DNA of 64,000 bases from assembly GCA_003550305.1 (NCBI GenBank), contig QKYT01000302.1, positions 63,422 to 127,421 on the forward strand, given 5' to 3'. Shown here piece after piece: positions 11,621-24,054 of the stretch. Within the stretch, counting starts at the first letter, position 1. Each line of letters opens with the position of its first letter. The notes under the pieces were generated by a model. That model worked only from the letters and a program-made list of their open reading frames with translations, was not told the origin of the DNA and made no database searches. Position numbers and translations under genes: made by a program. Source of the DNA: Glomus cerebriforme (taxonomy: Eukaryota > Glomeromycota > Glomeromycetes > Glomerales > Glomeraceae).

Positions 11621-13131
11621 GTATGATCAAAGAAGCAACGCAGTCTAATAGTCAAACAGAAACTACTGATTTCTCAAACAAAGTGGATAAAGCAACACAA
11701 ATAGAAGATATTGATTTCTCGACTAAGATAGAGCAGGCTAATACATTATTAGTTAATGAAATTAATATTTTGGCAAGCTTTCACAAATCAATTTAAAAGA
11801 TAACATTATTCAGGAGTTAGCAAGAAAAATTTGCATAACTTCCTGGGGATTTTTTATTTTTCAGGAATCTTGGTTCACGCAAATTTTTGGCCAGTTTGTT
11901 AAAGCAAACTGAGTAGAAACTTGAGGAATACCTGAACTTCTTGGATATTGCAAACTTTCCAGCATTTTTGGATTTTCCAAATTCTTTCCTACTTTCTCAT
12001 ATACATTCAAAGCTTGAGTGTAATTACAGTATCTTCAGATAATCTTATTCACGGCTATGAATGAAATGAATGGGCGGATGACCAGTCAACTGTGTTTTAA
12101 TAGCGCTACTATAATGACTTTCTTGAACAGTTGTCTCCATCAATAAAGAGGGATATATGGAAGCGTTTTACAACACGCAAATATAATCTATTATTAGGAA
12201 AACAAGCTGATGAAATCCATCTAGGCATTGAGGAAATACTTACGAAGGAGGTTAATAGGTACTATAAGAAAAAAGATTGCTAGCGTCTCAAAGTAGATGC
12301 TAATACTACTCCAGATAGCTCCAGCACTTTGTCTTGATTAGATGAGTTTGAGAAACAATTGGAGAAGCGAGAAGCTTTGCTAAAACAAAAGGAGAATAAC
12401 ATTAATAATACTATTGAATCCCAGCTAGGTGAAGAGCGCAAACGACTAAGAGATGAATATGATGTACTTCATTTGCGCCTGTAAGATCAATATAATAAAT
12501 GCTTTGAGAGACACGACTCATACATTCAAGCAGAATTTGAAGAACCAGCATAAATATCGCTCTACTGCATTGGAGAAGTAGTATAAATCACGTATCTCCA
12601 CTTTAGATAAACCTATGATTGAAAAGGTAAGAAATTGGCAATGATCCTCCACTGTTTCCCAAGCCAAGAAGAGTATGAAGGATTTGAAAAGTCAGCTAAG
12701 CGCAAATATAAAGAGTTGGAAGATGTTATTTTTGTTGACTTAAAAATTATTGCACTTTATAAACAGATCATTTCTTTTGCTCCATATGAAGGAAGAGATG
12801 GAACAATAGAACCAATAGGTAAATTTAAAAATTTCACTCTATAGTAAAATGAAGGCTCCTTATACTTGTGACTACCTCCATCTCTGGTAAGATTTGCGGT
12901 AAAGCTTGCACTCAACCTGAAGGACGCCGGCATCGTTGAAGGCTAAAAAGCGTTGTTATCCTTGTGCCAATTGTGGTAAACCTACTGCTACAGCTTATGG
13001 GCGCTGTGCTTTACATATCAGAGGGTATTATGTGATGCAATACTATAATAAATTGTGGGATAAAGCTCCGAGATTAGACCTTGAACATGCTGGTATATCC
13101 AGAGGTAAGACTCAATATATGTATGCCTAGA
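11621..13131 (+). pseudogene. Remnant of a repetitive coiled-coil protein gene with a zinc-binding-like tail
   Basis: Coding character persists through several stops and frame changes. From about 12136 one reads KRDIWKRFTTRKYNLLLGKQ and IEEILTKEVNRYYKKKD. A coiled coil follows (LDEFEKQLEKREALLKQKEN, then EERKRLRDEYDVLHLRL). Near 12635-12841 comes a short open stretch with FEKSAKRKYKELEDVIFVDL. A Cys-rich segment follows: ICGKACTQPEGRRHR in one frame, then CYPCANCGKPTATAYGRCALH in another (12936-13130). The stops read as TAG, TGA and TAA at likely CAG, CGA and CAA positions. The family is unknown but resembles the coiled-coil gene at 57.1 kb in style. It was probably carried by a repeated element. 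Confidence 0.45.
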
Positions 13132-13350
13132 GGTGAGACTTTTTTTTATCTGAGCGGTGAGACTTAGTATACCCAAAGGTGAGACTTTTTTGTCCTAGAA
13201 ATATGGTAAAGAGATGACTCTAGAATGAATTCTAGCATATCAAAAAAAAAAAAAAAAATAAGATAAGCTTGAAAATATATAACAGATTTCAGGTTAATAA
13301 CTTGCTAAATCTCACCTCGTTGAGGTGTATTGTATACCCAGAGGTGAGGC
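13100..13350. repeat. Cluster of short AGAGGTGAGACTT repeats
   Basis: The word (A/C)(G/A)(A/C)GGTGAG(A/G)CTT, or a close variant, appears about five times in 250 bases: near 13102, 13130, 13163, 13182 and 13340. It is often preceded by TATACCC or TATGCCT. An opposite-strand copy (CTCACCTCG) lies near 13311. This is iteron-like spacing at the edge of a decayed element; function is unknown. Confidence 0.55.
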
Positions 13351-13632
13351 TTAGTGACACTATGTATTTTATAATGAATCGTATCTAGAATTAATTCTAG
13401 AATATCACAATGTATATTAGGCTTACAGTGTCACATCTCATGCATTTCGGATACTTTGTATCCCGATGATTTTCTAAGGCAAGCAGTATAGCATAAAATT
13501 TTGATATCCTAGAATCAATTCGAGATATGGCTAGAAAGGCTATATGATATGATATATAGATTTTGGCATTCTGAGACTTAATTTAATGCAAGAAAAATAC
13601 CATAAATTTTCGGTATCCTAGAATATGGTCAA
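13208..13632. repeat. Repeated palindromes TCTAGAATnAATTCTAG
   Basis: Related palindromes occur near 13214 (TAGAATGAATTCTAG), 13386 (CTAGAATTAATTCTAG) and 13507 (CTAGAATCAATTCGAG), with a half copy near 13617 (CCTAGAATATGG). The last two lie in a longer diverged direct repeat with spacing of about 115 bases. Each is followed by an ATATC or ATATGG word. This spacing suggests protein-binding or hairpin sites in a mobile element's non-coding end. Confidence 0.5.
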
Positions 13633-15803
13633 AAAGGCCTGAAGCCTTGAAATCAATCATTATATTCCTTAGATTCGCAGGCCCTTAAAATATAGTAAGA
13701 ACTATAACATAAAATTGTATAGCAGGAATTGAGCCGAGATAGGGCCAGATAACCAGATATACGAATACCTCGCTCTAGGTGATTTTTGTCCTTTGCCCGG
13801 CTAATCCTGCTGCAATACACATAATCCGAGACCACGGTCCAGTTCTAAAAAGAGCAGGACTATCTTAAGGACCATTGACCATCTTTAAAGACGATATGTC
13901 CCTATCCAATAAGTGATACATAGAATAATGCATCAACAATACTGTTTATCGGTCTCTTAAATCCCTAAATCCCACACATTCCTGATCGACTGATCGACTG
14001 AACTATAAAATGGATATTATATTTTGTATATACAATACAATATTTATTTAAAGAATGTTGCCAAATATGAACTATTAATATCATACAGTCGCATAAATTA
14101 AAAAAAAACTTCTCAATGGAATTACTGTATTTAAAAAGAGCAGCTCAGATAAACCAATAACAAATATTTATTATAAAATAACTAGAACCTTTTATTTTAA
14201 AACGTATTTTCTAATTTTAAAATTGTAGCTGAAATTACGCATTAACAATTTTTTGTCTTAAATAAGACTAATTATAATACTGATCAACATTGACACTCCA
14301 GCAAAAAGTGGTCTAAGAAAACGTTATTTTGTTAGAGAGTAAAAAACATGTATGTTTATTTGAATATCAAAATAGTTTATTACAATTAATTTAGCTACGA
14401 TGAGAAAACAAAAATATTTATATTAATCCTAAATTATTAAATTGTTTATGTTTTACTTATAATCTTGTAATATAAACTAGTACAGTATATTGTATTTTGT
14501 ATCTATGTAAAGTAAGATTTTAATGGTTTTTTAAAGACGAGAAACAAAAAAAGCTAATTAATAAAAATTAAAATTATATCAAGTAGTTAAACATTCTAAT
14601 TATATCTAAAAGGAGAAATCAAGTTTCAAAATTCCTTTTTTAAAGCAACATTTTAAGAGTAAAATTTTATAATATTTCTTATAATTAAAATCAGATTGTA
14701 TGAATATAACATTCATATCGAAATTTGTCCAGATACTATACCGAAAAATTCCCAAAAATTATCCGGAATCAATATGTACTTATTAATACAAGTTTTGCAA
14801 ATTGGTTCTTAATAGAAAAAAAATGAAATTAAATAAATTAAATGAAATCCCAATCAATCATATTTAAAGGAAAAAAAAACTAAAATCCAAGTCCAATAAT
14901 TCACAAAGAAAAGAAAGCAAAATCAAAGTTCCCAATTGTCGTCGCCTACCAATTCTACAGTATCATACCTAAAGAAAAAAACGTATATCGAAAACCATTC
15001 CTAGCCATAACTAAAAAAAAATGTGAAAGTTTTTTTTTAAAAAACAAAGTTTTCTATTGATCTATCGATAGCTCTTATAATGCTATAATGATTTAAAAGT
15101 AATCAGATAAACAAAAAAAAAATAATAATAATAATCAAATGTTCTCTTATTTGCTTGTTTTAAATAAAAAATAAAAATATTTTTTATTAATTAAGATTGA
15201 AATATATAGTAAAATATCAGTATGTTTGCTTAGAAAATGCCATCATTGGTATTTTTTGTTGGTTTCCTTTCCTTTAAAACAGATAATTCCAGTTAATCAG
15301 TTAATCTGTAAATAATATTGAAGTAACATTGCTAATACTTAACAATTTATTTATATCCAGTATCTTACAAATTATATATTTAAAAAATTAGTTATATCTA
15401 TTATACATAGAACAATTTACTAGTTAAACTTTATAAAAAAACTCCTAAAGCTCACTGGCGATGATTACCTTTTAGTTAAAAATCTTTTATTAAAAATATA
15501 AAAGTGCAAAAATCAAATTATTAGTAAATTATGTAATAAATTTCATTGTATTTAATAAACTAAGAAATAATTATAATTGTAAGTTGTGTAATACAAAGTC
15601 ACAAGTAATAAAGATAATAAAACATTTAGTTTATTCTTGAAATATCTGTCCTACTGTTCAGTAGTTCTCTTGCGCTTCTGCTGCTGGAGATGATCAGATT
15701 TCATTACATTAAAATCATCATATTTACTTTGCAATAATAAAAATAAAAGTAAAAAATATTTTATTACAATTATATAAATATTATTTCTTAAAAGCTTTTT
15801 ACA
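13633..15803. other. AT-rich region downstream of the IML1 gene
   Basis: A GC-richer stretch at 13650-13860 has no recognisable coding content. The remainder to 15.6 kb is extremely AT-rich. Two short coding-like stretches that end in stop codons and follow acceptor-like sites lie on the minus strand at 14967-14923 and 15726-15651 (see findings). No complete gene can be built from them. Confidence 0.35.
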
Positions 15804-18800
15804 TTATTTTAATATTGTCAACGGTGGTTCACCTTCACCACCATCATTATTTCCTTCTGTTATATTATCAAAAGAATGTTGTTCTGTATTAATATTATAA
15901 GGTTGAATAACATCGTCGTCCGGTGGTTTAAAATCTTCAATACTATTAGTGACGTCTTTCCAAAACTTTTTAAGAACAGCCTCATCATTACAAAAATTTT
16001 GAAATTCTTTTAATAATTGATCAGGATTAGGAGAATAATTCTTGTTAGAAACAGCATGAGTAGTATATGCTCTGTTATTCACCCATAAAAAACCTTCACC
16101 GGGATTGCAAATTTGTATAAAAGCAACACCGGATCTATGAATATATTGAGAATATTTATAAGGAGTTTTATGATAAGAATAAATTATATCAACTTCTTTT
16201 GGAAATCTATCATCAGCTTCAACATCTAATATAAATTTAAAATGTTTAACTAATTCAATTTCAAAATATAAATTTTGATTAATTTCAGGATTTAATTTCT
16301 TCCCTAATTTTTCTAATTCTTCTAATGAAGGAGGTAATACCGATAATTTAATTGATGTTGGAGATTGAAATGGATTGTTATCAGTTAAGCTCATGGCTTG
16401 TTCAACAGGCGCTTCAACTAATTTTAATCCATATTTGTCAGCATTTCTACTCCATTGTTGTAATAATTCTTCAATTAATCTTGCTGTACATCCAAGCCAA
16501 TTTAATTGAAAATGATAACAAGTATCAACATTATAAATAACATCATAATGTAGTGTTGCCGTTTCTCTTCTGTCACTCTTTTTATTTGGATCAATATCAA
16601 TATGAATAGCTTTTGTAAATTCAATTTTCATCGGTTTTGTTGGTTTTTCTTCAATTTTATCAGAATCTTTTTTTGGTACCTTTTTAAACCACCTTTTAGT
16701 AGCTTTTCTTGGGGCGAATTCTTCTTTAATTTGATAAAAAAAATATCCATCCAAAAATCGATGTCTTTTTTGACAATGCTCATATAATCCTCTATCTAAT
16801 AATTCATTTCCAAATGCAACAGCATCAGTTCTAGTTTCGATATCATGAAATCTAGCTATTAACCAATCAACAAATTCATTTCCAATAATTGCATTTTGAT
16901 AAGGTCTAAAATGCCATTGACGATCTTTAATAATCCCAGTTGTATTATTTTTCATTGCTTGATAAATTTTTTCAAGTCTAGAATCTTTTGTAAGTTTTTC
17001 ATCTACTGGATGTACGGAAGATCTTCTTGGATATAATCCTTCAGGAGCTATAACAAAAATTGATAAATCATCCGTTGTAGGTTTTAAATGTGGAGATGAA
17101 TATTCCTTTTTTTTATTACAATTAACCTCTGTTATTTCATGTGGTGATACCCAAAGAGATTTATCAAAAAGTTCAAGAAATTTATAAATTCCATTTAATC
17201 GGACTTCTTCTTCTTCAAATAATTCATTACCATGTTTTAATAAATTATCAGGAATATTTTCCACTGGAATTAAAATAAATCTCGTTCTCCAAAATTTCAA
17301 ATGTTCATAAAGATCAACTTGATATCCACAAATTAATTGATCTACATAATTCCATTTATAATCAATATGTGGATAAGTAAAATCAACAGTTCTAAGTTCA
17401 TAGGTTTCTTGACATTTAGGCCAAACAGCACAATTATATGGAATTGGTTTTGGTTCATATTGAATTTTTCGAACATATCTTTTGACTTCAACAACTTGTC
17501 CTGATGGATCATAAGTTAGTTTATGAACATGACGACCCATACTAAGATAATATGGCTTAGAAGCCAATAAAGTTAAAGAATTATCTTCCCAATTTGGTGA
17601 TTTAATTTCACTTGGAATCACTAATTGATAACCTTGAGCCAATCGTTGAGATATCATTTCTTTTAATAAGATTTCAGTTTTACTTTCTTCTGTTATATCA
17701 TGTTCTTTATTCATTATGAAATTTTCAGGTTCAACTGAAATCGTATAAGTATATTCATCATATGCTCCAGGCTCATCAATTGGAGAAAGATAATCAGTTG
17801 TTAAAGGAAGACAAGCGGGAGTACATAAAGCAGGCCATTTTATTGAATTAATTGATAGAGGTCTTGGAAAAACATGTCTCCATCTACGAAGATGTGTACT
17901 CATTCCATAACGATGATTAGATTTTGAAGGATTCCAAGGATTAACTAAAGGAGTACGATAATTTGGAGGATGATGAATTAGAGAAGGATTTGAAGAAAGA
18001 GGAATTGGATGATAGTTTGGACGTGGTAGATTTTTAAAAAAATAAGAACCTTCAGTGTAACTATCTCTTTTTGGAGATAGAGAAACATAATTTCTTTGTT
18101 GTTGATGATGATTACGATTTGAAGATTTTATTTTTATGGGATCAACTGTACTTGAAGTTACGACATTTTCAACATTTTCATCATCATCATCAGTAAGTTC
18201 ATTACTTTTAGAAGGTCCATCTTGATAACTATCATGAGAAGTTTGTGAATAAGATCTTGATATACGGTTCATTATTGTAGGATGTAAAGAATTTTCTTCT
18301 ACTAAAAGGTCAGTTAATCGAGGTTTGAAAATATTTCCTTGACGTTGTGAAATAGGAGAATCAGAATTTTGCAGACAAAAAGATGGAGGGGATGAATCAT
18401 TTAAATGATTTAAAGAATCTTGACTTTTTTGTTGCCGCAAAGGAGATTCATTTTGTTTGAATGTAACAAAAACATTATCATCATAATTATCAAATTCATT
18501 ATTAACAGATGATGATGATTGAGAATCATCATTAAGAAAAGGAATGATAATACAAGAAATTTCATGTTCCATAATTCCCATCATTTGAATTTCATACATT
18601 TTACATCTTGTAATAAATTTATCAGGTTTAAAAGGTTTATCTTGATGCCTAGAATAAAAATTACAATCAATCCAATCAGGAGTTTTATAGTAATTATGAT
18701 TTGAATCATCATTTGGATCATCATCATAGTCTAAAGGATCTCTTAACTCTATTTTTGAATCTTTTGATTGCGAAGAAAATTTACTTCCAAATCTACTCGT

Positions 18801-20387
18801 ATTTTTATTCCACCAATCTGGTAAAGGAGCTTTTGATAATTCTTGTGAAGTAAATTTAAATAAAGGGACTGTGTGAAGAGGGATTCTTGAAAGACAAACT
18901 AGATCTAATCCAATTCCATTGTCAATCATTCGTTCAGCTGTTAGTCGTAAAAGTTTCTTATCAACCTCAAATCTACAACATCCCGGAGTTACTATTATAA
19001 TTGATAATCCTGTACGTAATAAATCTCTATCTACATAATGCCTATCAAATGGATTTAATGCTAAATTAATAGCTTCCAATATATTTCCTTCAAAGGCATA
19101 AGAATTTTTCCCCAATAATATTTTATAACTTTCACCATTTTGACCTTTCTTATCTCTTAATAAAATATTTAATTGATATTGAGTAAGTTCTTCTTTAAGT
19201 TGTTTAAGTGCAGAATTCCAATCGGTTCTAGTTTCCCAATCAACAATAACCTTATAAAAATCTTTATACCATTTTCTTCTAATTTGCCCAAGTGAATCAT
19301 CATTTACTAATTTATTGTCTATAACCTCTTCATTTTCATAATATACTCTTGAAAACAATACTATTGATACTACGTGATTTGTACCTAAATCTTTCCAACG
19401 TTGAAATAATTCTGTAAAAAATCCGTCAATAGCTTTCTCGTAATATAATTCTCCATCTTCATCAAATTCCCACATCTCTCTTGACATTTGTACAAATATA
19501 AATAATTTTGCTGATTCTGATCTAAAAATTGGTTTTGTGTTTTCTGTTACATATCCGCATGATACTTGTTCTCCTTTAACAAATATTTTTTTCACTTGTG
19601 CTCTTATACATCCTGCAAATATTATTTTTTGTTTTGTATAAACGCATGTGTCAATAAGATTTCTACTCAGCCTCCACATATCGCTTCTACCAATATATTG
19701 ATCTTTAAACGTAAATTCTATATAATCTGCTGCTACTAATTCCGCATCGACCTATATTTAACGAAAAAAAAGGGATTAACGTTAACAATTAATATAAACA
19801 TCAAATAAATTATAACTTATTTACCTCTCTTACAAGTACATTAGTCCTAGTTTTAAATTTGAATATATTCGCAATATTACTTGACACTGAAATCTAAAAA
19901 AAATAAATAAATAAATAAATAAATTAAAATTTGCGTATAATTTTTAACATAAGGATGTTTAACCAAATAAATAAATATATAAATTATTTATTTATTTATA
20001 TTTATTTACCTGTAAAATAGGTTTTTCTTTACCAATATTCTCTTTATCCAAAGAATCAACTTTAACAATTAAATGTTTAGCAACATCAGACTCTTCGTTA
20101 GAAGGATAAATCTCTAATAATTGTCCTAATTTTATACCAGGAAAAAAATCCGGATTCAGTATAAAATCTTGTTTAGAAAATATTTCGTTATGTACCCATA
20201 AATTCAACATTTTATATCTTAGTGATTTAATTGTTATTGTGTTTGTTGTATTTGATGAGGAATATGATGATGGTGGTGGTGGTGTTGGTATTGGTGTTGG
20301 TGGTTTATTTTGAATAGAATATAAAGCGTTGGAGGTTGTAGCATTAGAAGAGTCTGCATCCATTTTTAATTTAATTTTCTTATGCAC
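15804..20387 (-). CDS. IML1: IML1/DEPDC5-like GATOR1 (SEACIT) subunit
   Basis: Three exons: 20387-20010, 19893-19825 and one very long exon, 19751-15804. They join in frame to about 1464 residues (1456 if the second Met at 20363 is used). The N-terminal IML1 domain is clear: KLFIFVQMSREMWEFDEDGE, LYYEKAIDGFFTELF, then VVSIVLFSRVYY. A long Ser/Asn-rich linker follows. A DEP domain is visible as NAIIGNEFVDWLIARFHDIE with GNELLDRGLYEH. The C-terminal part (YHFQLNWLGCTARLIEELLQ, GEGFLWVNNRAYTTH) matches the family. With NPR2 and NPR3 the protein forms the GTPase-activating complex for Rag/Gtr GTPases at the vacuole and switches off TORC1 when amino acids are scarce. A proline-rich N-terminus (PPTPIPTPPPP) is lineage-specific. 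The near absence of introns contrasts with neighbouring genes. Confidence 0.95.
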
Positions 20388-20474
20388 TACTATTATGAGG
20401 TAATATAGGGATAGAACCGGATTTAAATTAATCTAACTGTAAAAGTACAAAAGTGTTTTTTTATTTTTAATTAT

Positions 20475-20895
20475 AAAAATTTATTAAAATTGTGGATTGG
20501 TGCGTAAATAAAAAAAAAATACATCGGAATGAAAAAAAAAAAAAAAAAAGTTAGAAAAAATTAAAAAAATTTAAAAAACAAAAAAAAAATTTTTTTTTTT
20601 ATTTACAACTACAAACGTAATATGTTTCACAATAAATCAATAAAANNNNNNNNNNNNNNNNNNNNNNNNNNNNNNNNNNNNNNNNNNNNNNNNNNNNNNN
20701 NNNNNNNNNNNNNNNNNNNNNNNAAAAATTTATTAAAATTGTGGATTGGTGCGTAAAAAAAAAAAAAAAAAAACGGAATGAAAAAAAAAAAAAAAACGAT
20801 GAGAGAAGATTAAAATAATTTTAAATTTCAAAAAAAAAATTTTTTTTTTTATTTACTACTACAAACGTAATATGTTTCACAATAAATCAATAAAA
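20475..20895. repeat. Assembly gap flanked by near-identical 171-base copies
   Basis: Positions 20646-20723 are N. The 171 bases before the gap (20475-20645) and the 172 after it (20724-20895) are almost the same. Both start AAAAATTTATTAAAATTGTGG and end AATATGTTTCACAATAAATC plus AATAAAA, differing mainly in homopolymer runs. The likely cause is an unmerged contig overlap rather than a true tandem duplication. It lies in the promoter region of the IML1 gene. Confidence 0.8.
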
Positions 20896-21603
20896 CTACG
20901 ATGATCATGAGACTTTCAGCTGACTTTATAATTTGTGTAATAATAATATATTTTACAAAAGCATTATCCGGAAAACGTATCTCCGCATCTCCGATCCCAT
21001 TCAAAAATGCCTTTCAGAACCCATAATTCACCGAAACTAATTATATTGTTATATTCAAAAGATATTCTTTTATTTTTCTGATGAATGTAGTTTGAAATAT
21101 GAATAAACTGCGCCACCTAAATCCTTTCAATCTATATATCCTATCATTTTTTTTCATTATTGAAATTTTTTATTCTGAAAATCGTTAAATGTTGTGTAAA
21201 ATGTGTGTAAATGTGTGTTTTTCTGTCGAAGAATTTTTGATAACTTATAAATGAAATTGTTTGATCTAATGACTAAACGAGTAGTCACGTGACCGAAAAT
21301 TTTAAAATAGTTCCGGTCTATGATTATTATATAACTTTCTTTCTAAAGATATTTAATGAAATCATATTTGGTATTAGATAGATATACAGAATTTTCATCT
21401 AAATTCTTTATCTATTGATTCGTAATAAAATCATACCTTGGAAAAACAAATGTTCTTTTTAATCCTGTTATTGACTTTTAACAAGATATTTAGCAAAGTC
21501 ATTGTACACCAAATCCAACTTTATTTGCGTAAATTAGTAATTGCAAAATTGCAAAATAAACAGTAAATTAAATAACTCACCGTTAAAAGAAACAAAATTA
21601 AGA
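20896..21603. other. Intergenic, no feature seen
   Basis: About 700 bases between the IML1 promoter side and the 3' end of the BTB gene. It is AT-rich, and no coding or structured element stands out. Confidence 0.4.
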
Positions 21604-22869
21604 TTATGGTCCAATCATAACTCTTTTGAATCCATTTGGTCTTGTAGCTAAAGAATAATTGAAATTATTACGAGTTAAAACATTGTCAACAAATTATTAA
21701 AAAGTTTTCTAATCATTATTATCGTACCATATTTTGATAAAGAAGCTCGATATGCCGTGATTTTGGCATAATTTGCTAGAAAAATTATTTAAGAATTATT
21801 ATTTTTTTTTTATAAAAAAAAGTAAAAGAACTTAATATAAGAAAATCAAACATTTACTTTTGAAAAAATTTCCGTTAGCGTAAGGATGATGACGCTTTGG
21901 AAGTATAGAGGAAACATATTTTTTTGGACGATCAGGCTTTAAGAAATGCCAAAGAATATCTTCATACAATTCATCAGGAAATATTTTTCTATAAGGCGAG
22001 ACTTTTGTATCAAAATCTTCCAAAGACATATTAAAAAATCGGATTACGGGCAAAAATTTTGATAAAGTTTTCTTCAACTTATTAAAATCTTCTTCAGTAT
22101 AATCATTAAGATCATCAGGTAAGTCTGTATGTTGCATAATTCCCCAAGTAAGTATATGATACCAAATATCTGATTCTTCCATTTGTAATTCATCTTTTTC
22201 AATTATAGATAAAAGAATTGTTTCATCCAAATGATAAAAATGAGGAGTCTCAAACAACATCCATGGATTTGTACATATCGTTGATACACAACAATTTTGT
22301 AATTCTTTCCAAGATTCATGTTGAAACGCTGAATTTAACGCTTCTAACGGGTGTTCTTTTATCCATGATGATTGATGTAATGCAAAATATCTTTGAACAT
22401 GTTCAGAAAGTACCGGAAGAATCAATTCATCAGAAGCTGATAAAAGACCAAGTAAATGTTGAACATCTTTGCCTTCTAATTTTAATTCACTCGAATACAT
22501 GTACCTAAAAAAAAAAGAATATAAAAAAAAAAATTTTTATTTAAATAAAATTACAAAAATTTTTTTTTTTAAAAAAAATATATATATATATTTTCCACAT
22601 GTTATTTACTTGAGAATATCTTCAAATATCGCAGGTGTAACATTTGGTTTTGATAAACATAATTTGTCACCCTTCTTTTTTCTCCACTGAGCTGATAAAG
22701 CAGTGTGAAAGTAAGGTGTTTGAGTTCGCAGGATTAATGAGTGTACATTAAATGTTTTTACATTATCTCCACTTCCGACAGTAATAGATACATCACAGGT
22801 TTCCTCTTCTTCAAGAAGTTTAGCATAATTTTTAGCCACATTTTGCCATAATTTTGCATTCAATTTCAT
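21604..22869 (-). CDS. BTB-BACK domain protein
   Basis: Four exons (22869-22610, 22504-21858, 21775-21728 and 21647-21604) join in frame to 332 residues. The BTB/POZ domain occupies roughly residues 15-120: LLEEEETCDVSITVGSGD, FNVHSLILRTQTPYFHTALS, then LKLEGKDVQHLLGLLSASDE. A BACK-like helical region follows (LSEHVQRYFALHQSS, FDTKVSPYRKIFPDELYEDI). Many proteins of this fungal family carry a C-terminal TLDc or kelch region; here the protein ends soon after the BACK-like part. Such proteins usually act as substrate adaptors for Cullin-3 ubiquitin ligases. The last two small exons are the least certain. Confidence 0.85.
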
Positions 22870-24012
22870 TATGGAATAAAAAAATAATAATTTTTTTTTT
22901 AGAGAAAAGAGGTTGAGGAAGAAAAAAAAAATTTTTGTGTCGCATGTTCAATAACCCAACTTATTTTAATAGTGTAATCATGATAAGATCATGTTACGTG
23001 ACACGGCATAAGCCATAAACTTAATTTAACTAGTCATTAAAATAACATTTTATACAAAAGAAATAAATAATAAACGATTCCAGTCGTACTAAAGAATTAA
23101 TAATAACCGTTTTTTCCGACCTGAAATTTGATTCGTAAGTCATCACATGTGGAGTATTCCGGACAGGTTCGGATCAACAACTACCAAATTCTCAATAAAT
23201 TCGAAAAATAGATAAATTCGATAAGTTGATAACTAAATATATCTTTACGCCCTTCGCACAAAATAAATAGATAGAATAAAAAGTCCTAAATTGTCAATCT
23301 TAATTAAACATCCGTTCAGGAAATATGTATTTATGGATTAATTTAAATGAAAAATTCCATAAAAAAACATTTTCATCTTTTATTCAGGTAAAGAAAAAAA
23401 AAAAATAAATAAATTTTTTCTTTTAAAAAATGATTCTGCAAACAATATATTTCTTCGAATTATTTCATCTAGTAATTCTAGCACAATTCTAACAAGTTTT
23501 TCTTTGAGAAATTCTATTATAAATGTAGGAACTACCCCTCTTCATCAAAACAGTAAGACAAATAATTTAAGGGACTTAAAAAGTAGGAGAGTAAAAATTT
23601 ATTGCTGGAAATTAAATGGCATGATATTTAAATATTAGTTCAACTGTATTTATTACAAATCCAAAAAGAGTGGCGTGCATAATTTCCATTTTAACATAAT
23701 CGCCAAATACGCCACGATTCGTTGAGGAGTCACTAGACATACGCCTGCGGCTGTTTTTTGCGGTAACGTAACCTCTAGCAGTGTAACATTAATTTTTTTT
23801 TCCAATAATTTTTTTATTTGTATTACCAAGTAAATCATGTATGCGTCGATTAAATTCTAAATAAATACAACAAATTATTTATATTTGGTACCTCTCAAAT
23901 TTTTAATAGACCTCGATTACTCTACTTCATTCTTATTATTGTCGGTAGTGGAATTTTCTTCACTCAACTTGAAATAGTTGCAATTCTAACAGAAATTCGG
24001 CAAAATAATTAC
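22870..24012. other. Intergenic, no gene seen
   Basis: About 1.1 kb between the start of the BTB gene (minus strand) and the F-box gene (plus strand). It should contain both promoters. Short open frames (for example 23838-23653 on the minus strand) have no recognisable content. Confidence 0.4.
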
Positions 24013-24054
24013 TTGCAAAGTTTTTCGTTTGATCTCTTTTGTTTACCGATCCAA

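Noticed and set aside
22218..22690. Plus-strand frames across the BTB gene
   Set aside because: The minus strand encodes a clear BTB-BACK protein; these are shadows.
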